In this document: one piece after another, positions 18,020-26,644 of the stretch
Layout: every line of letters starts with the position of its first letter
How positions within the stretch are numbered: position 1 is the first letter of the stretch
Assembly (NCBI GenBank): GCA_937891765.1
Contig: CALAGQ010000043.1
Location: forward strand, 1-49,801
Origin: an uncultured Nitrospina sp.
Lineage (GTDB): Bacteria; Nitrospinota; Nitrospinia; Nitrospinales; VA-1
Length of the DNA stretch: 49,801 bases
Direction of reading: 5' to 3'
Translations under genes and position numbers: made by a program
The notes under the pieces: generated by a model
The model's input: the letters and a program-made list of their open reading frames with translations, nothing else
What the model was told of the DNA's origin: nothing
Database searches by the model: none

Positions 18020-19368
18020 GGGGAAACAGTGGTTTGTATAGGTTCTGCAACCAAGTCATAATCCGCAGCCTGATTTATACGTACGGAAATAATTTCTCCA
18101 GGCTCGGCTTCGCATTTTTCCAGGATGACCTGTCCATCAATATCCGGTGCCTGCGAGGTGAGCCTTCCCGTCATTAAATAATTTTCCTGGGGGTCAAAAC
18201 CTTCCACCAGAACTGGCTCCACTCTGCCCACACGTTCCTGATTTTTTCTGAGCGCAATGTCTTTTTGAAATCCCATCAGGATATCCCGACGCTCTTCTTT
18301 GACCTCTTGTGCTACCCGATCGGGATAATCAAAAGCGGTGGTGCCTTCCTCATCCGAATAAGTAAAAATTCCAACGTGGTCAAATTCCATTTCACAAAGA
18401 AACCGCACTGTATGTTGAAAATGCGTCTCAGTCTCTCCCGGAAACCCGGTGATGAATGTGGTTCGCAACGCTACATTCGGAATCTTCTGCCGAACCTCGT
18501 CGAGCATTTTTCGCACGCCGCCTTCGGTTTCCTGCCGCTTCATTCTTTTAAGCATCTCGTCATGCGTATGTTGCAGAGGCACATCAATGTAGCGGCAGAT
18601 TTTGGGTTCTGAGGCGATGAGCTCGATCATCTCTGAGTTCAAAAATGTCGGATAACAATATAAGAGTCGGATCCACTCCAACCCATCGACCTTGACCATC
18701 TCTTTAAGCAGGCGCACCAGTCCGTCTTTCATGCCCAGATCAAAACCATACATGGTGGTGTCCTGCGAAATCAGGTTGAACTCCTTGACTCCCTTACGGG
18801 CCAGACTCTCGGCCTCGGCCAGAATAGATTCCGGCGAGCGACTGCGCATCGGTCCGCGCATTTTCGGAATTATGCAAAACGCACAACGATTGGAACAACC
18901 TTCGGAGATTTTTAAATACGCCGTATAAAAAGCCGTGCTCAACAACCGGTCGGTGTACGACTCATAAAATTCGGCTGGCGTGGCAACATGGTTTTTCGAT
19001 AACGCGCTGGTATCGTCAATAATATTTTTCAGTTGCGGATACTGGCCCACACCCAGCAGGTGGTCGATTTCGGGAATTTCATCGAGCAACTCCTGACCAT
19101 ACCGTTCGGCCAGGCATCCAGTAACAACCAATTGTTTGCATTTCCCTTCAGTCTTGTGTCGGGCCATTTCCAGAATTGTGTCAATCGATTCCTTTTTGGC
19201 AGACTCTATAAATCCGCAGGTGTTGACAATAATCACATCTGCATCTTCTTCATTCTGGGTCAGGCTGAATCCCGAAGAAACCAGATCGCCCAGAACCCGC
19301 TCGGTGTCCACCGTGTTTTTCGGACACCCCAAACTCACCATGCCAATTTTTTTCATTTTCTGTTCCAT
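18016..19368 (-). CDS. rimO: Ribosomal protein S12 methylthiotransferase
   Basis: A 450-residue radical-SAM methylthiotransferase that modifies the Asp of S12. The UPF0004 domain at the start has MVSLGCPKNTVDTE, VNTCGFIESAK and VTGCLAERYG, giving three cluster cysteines. The radical-SAM triad is in SEGCSNRCAFCIIPKMRG. A TRAM domain with PVLVEGFDPQ and GEIISVRINQA ends it. GCPKNTVDTE is diagnostic for RimO over MiaB. The start at 19368 (MEQKMKKIG) is chosen because it clears mlaC by 25 bp; 19356 (MKKIG, with GGAACAG upstream) is an alternative. Its stop overlaps the pfkA ATG. Confidence 0.94.
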   Translation of the reverse strand: MEQKMKKIGMVSLGCPKNTVDTERVLGDLVSSGFSLTQNEEDADVIIVNTCGFIESAKKESIDTILEMARHKTEGKCKQLVVTGCLAERYGQELLDEIPEIDHLLGVGQYPQLKNIIDDTSALSKNHVATPAEFYESYTDRLLSTAFYTAYLKISEGCSNRCAFCIIPKMRGPMRSRSPESILAEAESLARKGVKEFNLISQDTTMYGFDLGMKDGLVRLLKEMVKVDGLEWIRLLYCYPTFLNSEMIELIASEPKICRYIDVPLQHTHDEMLKRMKRQETEGGVRKMLDEVRQKIPNVALRTTFITGFPGETETHFQHTVRFLCEMEFDHVGIFTYSDEEGTTAFDYPDRVAQEVKEERRDILMGFQKDIALRKNQERVGRVEPVLVEGFDPQENYLMTGRLTSQAPDIDGQVILEKCEAEPGEIISVRINQAADYDLVAEPIQTTVSP

Positions 19369-19393
19369 ATCTTCTTTTATTAAAAAGCCTTTT

Positions 19394-19984
19394 TCAGACT
19401 TTGGCTTTTGAAGCAATTAGCTTCTTATTCATTTTGCGGAGTAGTTCATCGAAGTTCTTTTTTTTAATCACCTGATAAAACTGGCTACGCAAATTATTCC
19501 TCATGCTGACCCCGTCCAGAATGACATCTACGACCTGCCATTTATCCGCAGTCCGGGTCATATGAAAATCGATGTCGACTTCCCCTTCCTTTTCATGGAT
19601 CACCGTCAAGGGAACCACAACGATTTTCTTTTTTTCTTTGGTTTTTCCATATATAAGATCCAGTTCAGCAAAAAATTTCGCGGAACTAGGAAACGCCACA
19701 TAGACGAACAACTCACCAAGCAAAGTCTTAAACTTTTCCCTTTCTAAGTCGCTGCGCTTGTCCCAATACTTTCCCAAAGCTTTTTTGCTGATCTCAGCAA
19801 CATTCAGCAAACTCAGAGCAGACTGGGAATGCTTCTGGTTGTCCGCCGGGTCCGAAACATCCGCTTTAATCTGGCGGATTTCTCCCAGCAATTGTTTCAC
19901 CGAAGCCTCGGGGTCTTTGGGCTCTGCCCAGAGCGAACTGGCAGCCAAAATTATAATGAGAACAGCACTTAAGATTTTTTTCAT
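19394..19984 (-). CDS. MlaC/Ttg2D-family periplasmic phospholipid-binding protein
   Basis: A 196-residue secreted protein. The signal peptide is MKKILSAVLIIILAASSLWA with cleavage expected after AWA-type residues (about 20). The mature part has the MlaC pattern: helical VKQLLGEIRQIKAD, the central KKALGKYWDKRSDLEREKF, then the FHMTRTADKWQVVDVILDGVS block and RSQFYQVIKKKNFDELLRKM. MlaC proteins ferry phospholipid between membranes. No mlaFED genes are adjacent, so it stands alone upstream of rimO. An extended -10-like TGGTATCAT from repeat A5 lies eight bases before the ATG. Confidence 0.85.
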   Translation of the reverse strand: MKKILSAVLIIILAASSLWAEPKDPEASVKQLLGEIRQIKADVSDPADNQKHSQSALSLLNVAEISKKALGKYWDKRSDLEREKFKTLLGELFVYVAFPSSAKFFAELDLIYGKTKEKKKIVVVPLTVIHEKEGEVDIDFHMTRTADKWQVVDVILDGVSMRNNLRSQFYQVIKKKNFDELLRKMNKKLIASKAKV

Positions 19985-19989
19985 AATCG

Positions 19990-20112
19990 TCTATGATACC
20001 ACTAAGCGTGGGGCCCCGGCGAATCACCGGTGGTAATTAGCAATAGCCCGTAAAGCCGAGATAACTTTTGCTCGCAAAATAAAGATATTGCATATTGCTG
20101 ATGGAGATTCTC
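19990..20112 (+). repeat. Family A palindromic repeat, copy A5
   Basis: Begins with the arm CCACTAAGCGTGGGGCC, then an extra CCGGCGAATCACCGGTGG hairpin, then the core TAGCAATAGCCCGTAAAGCC and ATTGCATATTGCTGATGG. It fills most of the divergent region between mlaC and the TPR gene, so promoters of both are inside or beside it. Confidence 0.72.
19993..20001 (-). promoter_or_regulatory. Possible extended -10 box for mlaC
   Basis: Minus strand TGGTATCAT, of which TGG comes from the repeat A5 arm. It is placed like the element before the second CrtI-like gene. No -35 was recognised. Confidence 0.28.
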
Positions 20113-20169
20113 CGTAATTATAGCGCAACCCTGCCGGGCAATTTAACTTAAAATATATTCTAATTTTTT

Positions 20170-20958
20170 ATGCGACTCATGGCTAAAGATTTATCCCGAA
20201 AAAAGAGACTTCGCCAGTATGGGACTCTCCTGCTAACCCTGTTTCTCGTGATTTTAACTGGGAACACCGCCTTTGCCGGACAAGCCGAGATCGATGAACA
20301 GCACCGACAAGCCAGAACCTTGAAAGAGTTTGAACGCATCGCCGGGGAAATCCAAAAAATTCTCGAAAAGGAACCGAGTAATGCGGAATGGCAATGGCGG
20401 TTGGCACGAACCCACTACGCAATCGCCAAGCGGAATGAAGACGAGGACATGGCAAGCAATCATTACAACCTGTGCATTGTGCGCAGTAGTCGGACTCTGG
20501 AAATACAGCCGGACTCGGCCAGCGGTTATTTTTTCCGCGCCTTATGCCGAGGCAAGCAGGGGGAAATGAAGGGTATTTGGTCCAGTCTGGGAATCATCGA
20601 TCCTTTCAAGCAGGACATGAAAAAAGCGTTGGCGCTTGATCCCGCTATCCAGAACGGCGGTCCAAACCGCGCGCTGGGCAAATTCTATCTGGAATTGCCC
20701 TTTTTTCTTGGTGGCAGCACAGATCAAGCGATTGATCACCTTAAAGAGGCGGTTCGCCTGAGCCCCGATTATGCGGAAAACCACCTGGGACTGGCCCAGG
20801 CTTATTACACTAAAAATAATTTCACCTCCGCACGAAAATCGCTTTCCACCCTACTTAGTCTGACCGATAATGTTGCGAACGATGAGAAGCTTTTAAAACT
20901 TAGGACAAAAGGCCAGGAGTTGATAGAAAAGATGGCCACTCATTCCCAAGACCTATGA
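20170..20958 (+). CDS. Secreted TPR protein
   Basis: A 262-residue protein with an N-terminal hydrophobic export signal (YGTLLLTLFLVILTGNTAFA, about residues 17-36) after a basic RKKRLRQ segment. The mature protein has TPR-like pairs (EWQWRLARTHYAIAKR, SASGYFFRALCRGKQG, YAENHLGLAQAYYTKN). The stretch NGGPNRALGKFYLELP with GGSTDQAIDHLKEAVRLSP is typical of a TPR group near TRAP-associated TatT-like proteins; that link is tentative. A second ATG three codons in (20179) is an alternative start. Its stop overlaps the recN ATG by four bases, so the two are co-translated. The role is unknown. Confidence 0.75.
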   Translation: MRLMAKDLSRKKRLRQYGTLLLTLFLVILTGNTAFAGQAEIDEQHRQARTLKEFERIAGEIQKILEKEPSNAEWQWRLARTHYAIAKRNEDEDMASNHYNLCIVRSSRTLEIQPDSASGYFFRALCRGKQGEMKGIWSSLGIIDPFKQDMKKALALDPAIQNGGPNRALGKFYLELPFFLGGSTDQAIDHLKEAVRLSPDYAENHLGLAQAYYTKNNFTSARKSLSTLLSLTDNVANDEKLLKLRTKGQELIEKMATHSQDL

Positions 20959-22661
20959 TTAAAGAAATTAGAATCCGCAATTTCGCCATCATAGAAAATC
21001 TGGCCGTGAACTTTGGTAAAGGACTGAACGTGCTGACCGGTGAAACCGGTGCCGGTAAATCCATCATCATCGACGCGCTCAATCTTCTACTCGGAGGCAG
21101 AGCCGATACCGACTCCATCCGTTCCGGCGAAACCACCGCTTTTGTCGAAGCGGTCTTTGAGGTCATCGACCCCAAGACTCTCGAACTGATTCGGGAATCG
21201 GGGATCGAAATAGAGGACGGAGAACTACTTGTCAAACGGCAGATTTCCAATACCGGGAAAAATCGCTGCCTGCTCAATGACAGTCCGGTCACGGTCTCGA
21301 CTCTGGCAAAAATAGGCGACCGGCTGGTCGATCTGCATGGGCAACACGACCACCAAACCCTGCTCCACCCTGAAGTCCACGTCGAACTTTTGGACCTGTA
21401 CGGCAAATGCAAAACTGTCCGCGATGAGTTTGGCAACAGTTTCTCGGACTACCAGACGGCAACGAAAAAATTGCAGTCCCTGAAAATGGATGAGCAGGAG
21501 CTCGTACAAAAACAGGAGTTCCTGAGCTTTCAACTCAACGAAATTGATCAGGCCCAACTCTCAGCCGAAGAGGAAGAAGAAATTAAAGCCGAACGCAATA
21601 AACTGAAACACGCCGGACAAATTCGCGAAGGCTTGCAAAAAAGCCAGTCGCTGTTGACCGATGAAAGCGGCTCCGTCATTGAAAACCTCGGGCAGGTTTT
21701 AAAAGAACTGGAATCGGTGCTCGATATCGACCCCAGTGTGAAAGAAACGGTCGAGCGATCCCGTTCCGCTTTCTATGAACTCGAAGAGGTGGTGGACTCT
21801 TTACGCAACTACAATCGGTCTTTGGAGTTCAATCCGAACAGGCTGGAGGAAATTGAGGATCGGCTCGCCGAGATAAGCGGACTGAAACGAAAATATGGCA
21901 ACGACATCGGAGAAATTTTGGCGCGTCGTGACAAGATCGACGAAGAGTTGCGGCAGTTGGCCTCCAACGATGAAAATATGAAGACTCTGGAGGCCGAGTT
22001 AAAGAAAAAGGAAGCGGTGCTGTCCAAACTCGCCATCAGTCTGGCGGAAAAAAGGGAAGCCGCCGCTAAAAACCTTACCAGTAGCGTTGAAAAAGAACTG
22101 AAAGAACTGAGCATGGGCAATGTCCAGCTGGGCGTGCGTTTCGACTACCCCCCTGATCCCAATGGATTCATTCTATTTCGCAAAGAAAAAGTGAAACCCA
22201 CTCCCACCGGATTGGGCACGCTGGAATTTTTGTTCTCCCCAAATCCGGGAGAGGAGCTACGCCCCTTGGCGAAAATCGCTTCAGGCGGTGAGTTGTCACG
22301 AGTGATGCTGGCTCTAAAATCTATCTTGAACGATCAGGATACCGTTCCGGTAATGATCTTCGATGAAGTGGATACCGGTATCGGTGGAAGGGTCGCAGAA
22401 AAGGTGGGAACCAAACTACAAAAAGTCGCCAGCGCCAAACAGGTTTTCTGCATCACCCATCTACCACAAATTGCCGGCATGGCTTCTTCGCACTTCCGTG
22501 TTGAAAAAGAAATCAAAGGCAAACGCACCCGCTCCAGTATCCGCCAACTCGAACACGAAGAACGCGTCGAAGAACTCGCCCGCATGTCGAGCGGAGAAAA
22601 AATCACCGACGCCTCTCTAGAACACGCCCGCGAAATGCTAAAACCCACAGACTGCCACTAG
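20955..22661 (+). CDS. recN: DNA repair protein RecN
   Basis: A 568-residue SMC-like ATPase that gathers broken DNA ends in double-strand break repair. Walker A TGETGAGKS is at residues 28-36. The RecN-specific HGQHDHQTLL follows at about 131. A long coiled coil spans about 155-360. The ABC signature SGGELSRVMLALK and Walker B PVMIFDEVDTGIGG are in the C-terminal half, then FCITHLPQIA. The ATG overlaps the TPR gene. The last residues DCH and the TAG stop are encoded in repeat A6. Confidence 0.96.
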   Translation: MIKEIRIRNFAIIENLAVNFGKGLNVLTGETGAGKSIIIDALNLLLGGRADTDSIRSGETTAFVEAVFEVIDPKTLELIRESGIEIEDGELLVKRQISNTGKNRCLLNDSPVTVSTLAKIGDRLVDLHGQHDHQTLLHPEVHVELLDLYGKCKTVRDEFGNSFSDYQTATKKLQSLKMDEQELVQKQEFLSFQLNEIDQAQLSAEEEEEIKAERNKLKHAGQIREGLQKSQSLLTDESGSVIENLGQVLKELESVLDIDPSVKETVERSRSAFYELEEVVDSLRNYNRSLEFNPNRLEEIEDRLAEISGLKRKYGNDIGEILARRDKIDEELRQLASNDENMKTLEAELKKKEAVLSKLAISLAEKREAAAKNLTSSVEKELKELSMGNVQLGVRFDYPPDPNGFILFRKEKVKPTPTGLGTLEFLFSPNPGEELRPLAKIASGGELSRVMLALKSILNDQDTVPVMIFDEVDTGIGGRVAEKVGTKLQKVASAKQVFCITHLPQIAGMASSHFRVEKEIKGKRTRSSIRQLEHEERVEELARMSSGEKITDASLEHAREMLKPTDCH

Positions 22662-22752
22662 GCCCGGCGAGCCGCCACTCGGCGGGGGCCGACTGCAATA
22701 ACTTTTTCTGCGAGCAAAAAATTATTTCGGCTTGTTGAGTCCTTGCTCAGTT
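22655..22752 (+). repeat. Family A palindromic repeat, copy A6
   Basis: Lies between convergent recN and gpmA and supplies both stop codons. CCACTAGGCCCGGCGAGCCG opens it, followed by GGCCGACTGCAATAAC and ATTTCGGCTTGTTGAGTCC, ending at TTGCTCAG. Confidence 0.75.
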
Positions 22753-23502
22753 GCCCTTGCGGCTAGCAGATTGGTTGGCAACGGCTTCGGCGGCTTTTTT
22801 TGCGGCTTCGGGGTCGCCCAGGTAATAGTGGTCAGTGGGTTTTAAATTTGCATCCAGTTCATAGACCAGGGGAATGCCCGTGGGAATATTTAGTTCCAGG
22901 ATTTCCTCGTCACCGACATCATCCAGATGTTTGACCAGGGCTCTTAAGCTATTGCCGTGAGCGCAGATCAAAACTTTTTTTCCGGATTTGATGGAAGGTA
23001 CGATTTGATCGAACCAATAGGGCAGGAACCGGTCGACCGTATTTTTTAAAGCTTCCGATGCGGGCAGTTGATCTTTGGGTATTCCTTTGTAGCGTGGATC
23101 TTTGGACGGCAGTCTGTCGTCATCGTCAGGGAGCGGGGGCGGGGGCGTGGCATAACTTCTGCGCCAGATTTTTACTTGGTCGGCGCCGTGTTTTTCTGCG
23201 GTTTCGGCTTTGTCGAGTCCTTGCAGGGCGCCATAGTGGCGCTCGTTCAGTTGCCAGGAGCGAATGACCGGAATCCACATCAAATCCATTTTATCGAGCA
23301 CGATCCATAAAGTTCGAATCGCGCGCTTGAGAACGGAGGTGTAGGCTATGTCGAAGGTATAACCTTCATCGAGAAAAAGTTTTCCCGCCGCATCGGCTTC
23401 CTGTTTTCCCTGCTCGGTCAAGTCAACATCGGTCCAGCCTGTGAACCGGTTTTCCAAATTCCATTGACTCTGACCATGCCTTAATAAAACCACTTTATAC
23501 AT
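22747..23502 (-). CDS. gpmA: 2,3-bisphosphoglycerate-dependent phosphoglycerate mutase
   Basis: A 251-residue phosphohistidine enzyme (E. coli GpmA has 250). It interconverts 3- and 2-phosphoglycerate in glycolysis. [11 protein letters not shown] holds the phospho-acceptor His9. [14 protein letters not shown], the second His in [17 protein letters not shown] and [12 protein letters not shown] complete the active site. The A/S-rich tail [13 protein letters not shown] is longer than usual and ends in repeat A6. GGGAG precedes the ATG. Confidence 0.95.
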   Translation of the reverse strand: MYKVVLLRHGQSQWNLENRFTGWTDVDLTEQGKQEADAAGKLFLDEGYTFDIAYTSVLKRAIRTLWIVLDKMDLMWIPVIRSWQLNERHYGALQGLDKAETAEKHGADQVKIWRRSYATPPPPLPDDDDRLPSKDPRYKGIPKDQLPASEALKNTVDRFLPYWFDQIVPSIKSGKKVLICAHGNSLRALVKHLDDVGDEEILELNIPTGIPLVYELDANLKPTDHYYLGDPEAAKKAAEAVANQSASRKGN

Positions 23503-23797
23503 TTTTCCGACTCCCGGCTAAAGAACTCATACAATTCGACCGCAATATCCCATATAAACAAAGCAATGGGGAAAATTTCAACCCCTTCCAGCAAATTTTT
23601 GCAAAACATTTCAATTCAAAAGATTACAGTTACTTTAAGAGTTTGTAAAATCTTAGCTTTCCCCCACAAATGGGGGAATTTAATGAAATCAATAACCTGA
23701 AAAAGATCTGATTTTTTTACGTTAACCTGTTGACTTTTTGTTAGTTATGAATTAAATTGCTAGTAATCCAACAATTGGAATATTATAAAATATCTGG
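23503..23797. other. Divergent spacer between gpmA and HD-GYP-like gene
   Basis: An A/T-rich 295-bp region with no gene. It contains an 8-bp perfect hairpin (TTCCCCCA at 23659-23666, TGGGGGAA at 23671-23678, loop CAAA) and a promoter for the plus-strand gene. The hairpin lies upstream of both genes, so it is more likely a regulatory or processing site than a terminator. Confidence 0.5.
23730..23757 (+). promoter_or_regulatory. Sigma-70-type promoter for HD-GYP-like gene
   Basis: TTGACT, 16 bases, TTAAAT (or 17 bases with TAAATT). The predicted transcript starts about 35 bases before the ATG at 23798. Confidence 0.45.
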
Positions 23798-24904
23798 ATG
23801 GAGTTTAGATTTCTTCTAAACCTTCCGGTAGTCTCAATAGCAAATTGGGGGGAAGCAAGCGATATGGATACGATCGCTCATTTTTATCGTGAGATAAATA
23901 GTGGTTTTCTGAATAAGAACTGCGGCCAGGGTTTTGAGATTTCTTATCTCGCGGAATACGATGAGAATGACGATCCGCTGTTCCGGAAGTTTGTGGACTA
24001 CACTCCGGAAAATCACGAAAAAATCAAAAAGATGTTGGAAGCCGATGATTGCATGGAGTTTTTCATCCATGAGTCCGACCTCATCAAATACTATAAAGAT
24101 TTCAAAGTTAGAGATCTGCAAAAGGCCCTAGAAACCCAACCACCCAAACAGGTTTTAAAAGAAGCCTATCTTGTAACCGAGCAGATACTCAAGGAATATT
24201 TTGAGAACATCGGTTCTTCGCGCATTTTACGCACTCTGGACGAACTGGTTAAAATTATTCAGGAATGCATGGATCGTGGAAGCCTTGCGTTTATAGATGT
24301 GTTCCTCGTCACTAAAAAGGACTACCACACCTATACCCATTGTGCCAACGTCGGGTTATATTGCCTGGCACTGGCAAATAAACTGCAAATGAAACCGGAA
24401 GCCATCCGCGAGATAGGTCTGGGAGGAATGCTATTTGATGTTGGGAAAAAATCCATTCCCTATGAAATCATAGTGAAAGAGGGGAAACTGGAGCCGCAGG
24501 AGTTTCAGTTCATTCGCAAACATCCATCAGCAGGCCGCAAAGATCTCAACGATATGAAATGTTATAGTGAGAACATTTTAAAAATGGCCGCAGAGCATCA
24601 TGAAAGGTATGACGGCACGGGCTACCCGTTCCAGTTAAAAGGCGAGAAGATTTCCCTGTACGCAAGAGTCTGTAACATCATGGATGTTTTTGGAGCCATG
24701 ACCGCTCCCCGCTCAAATCGACCGGGCATGACCCCTTTTGCCGCCCTGACTGAAATGAAAAACAATATGGAGGGGCATTTTGATATGCGAATTTTGGTCA
24801 ATTTCATCAAAATTCTTGCGGATGCCGCCGCAGCAAGAGTTACTGCATCCCGATCAGCGGGTAATACCCCGGCACCCAACAAAGAAGCGGCGGCCAGCGC
24901 CTGA
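23798..24904 (+). CDS. Degenerate HD-GYP-domain protein
   Basis: A 368-residue soluble protein. Residues 1-150 are an unrecognised N-terminal region; 170-345 form an HD-GYP domain, a family that hydrolyses cyclic di-GMP. First His181 (THCANVG), His242 (KHPSAG), His267-His268 (HHERYDGTGYP) and Asp296 are present. The HD pair itself is Phe213-Asp214 (LFDVGK instead of LHDIGK), and the later DA of the VxDVxDAxT motif is GA (299-300). The metal site is therefore incomplete, and a sensor or reduced-activity role is plausible. An alternative start is ATG 23864 with GGGGGGAAG upstream. A rho-independent terminator follows at 24937. Confidence 0.8.
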   Translation: MEFRFLLNLPVVSIANWGEASDMDTIAHFYREINSGFLNKNCGQGFEISYLAEYDENDDPLFRKFVDYTPENHEKIKKMLEADDCMEFFIHESDLIKYYKDFKVRDLQKALETQPPKQVLKEAYLVTEQILKEYFENIGSSRILRTLDELVKIIQECMDRGSLAFIDVFLVTKKDYHTYTHCANVGLYCLALANKLQMKPEAIREIGLGGMLFDVGKKSIPYEIIVKEGKLEPQEFQFIRKHPSAGRKDLNDMKCYSENILKMAAEHHERYDGTGYPFQLKGEKISLYARVCNIMDVFGAMTAPRSNRPGMTPFAALTEMKNNMEGHFDMRILVNFIKILADAAAARVTASRSAGNTPAPNKEAAASA

Positions 24905-24936
24905 CCGTTACTCTCGCGAATTAACTTTTTCCAACT

Positions 24937-24966
24937 ATCGGGTGTGCAAATGCACCCGATTTTTTT
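24937..24966 (+). terminator. Rho-independent terminator after HD-GYP-like gene
   Basis: ATCGGGTG and CACCCGAT form a perfect 8-bp stem with an 8-base loop, followed by a run of T. It starts 33 bases after the stop codon. Confidence 0.78.
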
Positions 24967-25058
24967 ATGCCTTTTTTCTTTCCGACCCGCTTATGCTTTG
25001 CCCCGCCCGCTGAATAAAGGTAAGATCACTCATCCCAATTCTTTAATGGAGAATGTTT

Positions 25059-25415
25059 GTGTTTGTCGAGGTTGAGTCCAATTCCAACACCGACCGGAGC
25101 TTCAATATGATTTTCCGGGATATCAGTCCTTCCCGGGAATTGTATTGCATCAAATACCCGGTAAACGGTGAGGAGCAACCGGTTCAGATCACTGGTTGGG
25201 ATGCAGGTTCCAATACGCCTTGTCCAGCCTATGCCTGCAAGGTGGAAGAATCTGGAGACGGGGTTGCCCTACTCATTTATGGCGGTTCGGGCGGCGTGCG
25301 CATGAAACTCCTCGAAGACGAAACGCAGTGGAAACCGGGGGCTTCCAAGCAGTGGGGAGACACCCATCTGGTCTACCCAGCGGATAGCTTCATCGTCTAT
25401 AAAGACGAACTATAA
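25059..25415 (+). CDS. Hypothetical protein, 118 residues
   Basis: A small soluble protein with no signal peptide or membrane helix and no family I recognise. It is rich in beta-type segments (YCIKYPVNGEEQPVQITGW, VALLIYGGSGGVRMKLLED). It has three Cys in the first half, two in CPAYAC. The GTG at 25059 is preferred because GGAG lies seven bases upstream. The ATG at 25053 is too close to that sequence but cannot be excluded. It stands alone between the HD-GYP terminator and repeat A7. The composition and compact size suggest a folded domain such as a small beta barrel; that is a guess. Confidence 0.6.
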   Translation: MFVEVESNSNTDRSFNMIFRDISPSRELYCIKYPVNGEEQPVQITGWDAGSNTPCPAYACKVEESGDGVALLIYGGSGGVRMKLLEDETQWKPGASKQWGDTHLVYPADSFIVYKDEL

Positions 25416-25416
25416 C

Positions 25417-25480
25417 CACTAGGCGTGGGGCCAACGAGCAATGACTTGTTGGGCTGAGGAACCGTTTGCCCGCATGACAA
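25417..25480 (+). repeat. Family A palindromic repeat, copy A7 (partial)
   Basis: Starts with CCACTAGGCGTGGGGCC, then AACGAGCAATGACTTGTTGG and ACCGTTTGCCCGCATGAC. It lacks the closing arm. It lies just after the stop of the hypothetical gene. Confidence 0.7.
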
Positions 25481-25504
25481 AGAAATTGCCGATTGAGTCC
25501 AGCG

Positions 25505-26295
25505 TCACACTGGCCGGGTCAGAACAATTTGGCGGATGGCTTCTTCCTCAACAGGTTTTCCGTAACGACCATGAACGCAGTGAACCAAAAACTCCCGATT
25601 GCCTTTTTGTCCGGTAATGGGGGATTCTGTGACCGCTGTCATCGCCCAGCCTTTATCTTCAATAAAACGGTTCAAGTCGAGTAGCACCCGAATGTGCTTT
25701 GCCGGGTCTTTAATAATGCCTCGGTTTTCCACTTCTTCTTTTTCCACTTCAAACTGAGGTTTGACCAGAGCGACCAGTTCTCCTTCGGGCTTGAGGATTT
25801 CCAGCAGAGGGGGTATGACAAGCTGGAGAGAGATGAACGACACATCGATCACAGCCAGATCCAGCATTTCTCCGATATCCTCTTTGGATAAGGTTCGGGC
25901 GTTTTTCCGGTCCAGGCAAATAACCCGGGGGTCGCTACGGAGCTTCCAGTCCAGTTGCCCGTAACCGACATCCACGGCATACACTTTTTCGACGCCATTT
26001 TGTAAAAGGCAATCGGTGAACCCGCCAGTGGAGGCTCCCACGTCTACGACAGTTTTTCCTGCAAGTAAAACATGGAATTGTTTTAAGGCGTGATCCAGCT
26101 TGAACCCGCCTCTGCTGGCAAAGGGTTGGGGGTCGCCAATAATAACGGGAAGATAATCTTCAGGAACCAGTCGACCAGGTTTATCGGCAACGGCATCGTT
26201 TATTCTTACTTTACCCGCTAGAATGATGGCACGGGCTTTTTCTATCGAGGTAGTGAGTTTTTTTTTACCAGTAACTGATCGAGCCGGATTTTCAT
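25505..26295 (-). CDS. tlyA: TlyA-family rRNA 2'-O-methyltransferase with apparent frameshift
   Basis: An S4-domain plus FtsJ-like SAM methyltransferase, about 263 residues if the frame is restored. TlyA methylates 16S/23S rRNA cytidines. From the ATG at 26295 the frame reads MKIRLDQLLVKKN and then stops. The frame that continues (SIEKARAIILAGKVRIND, then SRGGFKLDHAL) joins only if the A-run at 26258-26266 (nine bases on the coding strand) had ten. The methyltransferase part is intact: VVDVGASTGGFTDCLL, DVGYGQLDWKLR and VKPQFEV. The start lies four bases after the xseB stop. A homopolymer assembly error, transcript slippage or a real mutation are all possible. Confidence 0.82.
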
Positions 26296-26299
26296 ATTC

Positions 26300-26539
26300 T
26301 TATTTGTCCTTTTCTTCTTCCACAGGAAAAAGTTCGGTCACCAATTCACCTTTCTGGTCGCGAGTCAGCTTTTCAATTTTAGCTTCAGCCTCACTCAATT
26401 TCTTTGAGCAAACACGTGACATCTTTATCCCTTCCTCAAATATCTCAAGGGACTTATCAATGTCCAGTTCTCCCGTTTCCAGGTCATCGACTATTTTTTC
26501 AAGCCTTTGTATGGCTTTTTCAAATTTTATTTCACTCAT
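26300..26539 (-). CDS. xseB: Exodeoxyribonuclease VII small subunit
   Basis: A 79-residue helical protein that binds XseA. KFEKAIQRLEKIVDDLETGELDIDKSLEIFEEG is the family pattern of two helices, followed by KKLSEAEAKIEKLT. The ATG at 26539 (MSEIKFEKA) with GAGG upstream is chosen over an earlier in-frame start at 26560. It is followed at four bases by tlyA. The large subunit is 470 bp further right, separated by an opposite-strand CBS gene. Confidence 0.93.
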   Translation of the reverse strand: MSEIKFEKAIQRLEKIVDDLETGELDIDKSLEIFEEGIKMSRVCSKKLSEAEAKIEKLTRDQKGELVTELFPVEEEKDK

Positions 26540-26567
26540 GATCAGCCTCTTTGCAAACAAGTTTATA

Positions 26568-26597
26568 TTGACAATAAACCATTAGAAAAATTATATT
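26568..26597 (+). promoter_or_regulatory. Promoter for CBS-domain gene
   Basis: TTGACA (perfect -35), 18 bases, TATATT (five of six). The predicted transcript starts about 40 bases before the ATG. It lies in the 100-bp divergent gap from xseB. Confidence 0.55.
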
Positions 26598-26644
26598 AAC
26601 AATTATCTCGTTTTTTTCTAAAAAATAATATTTTTGGTGTGACT

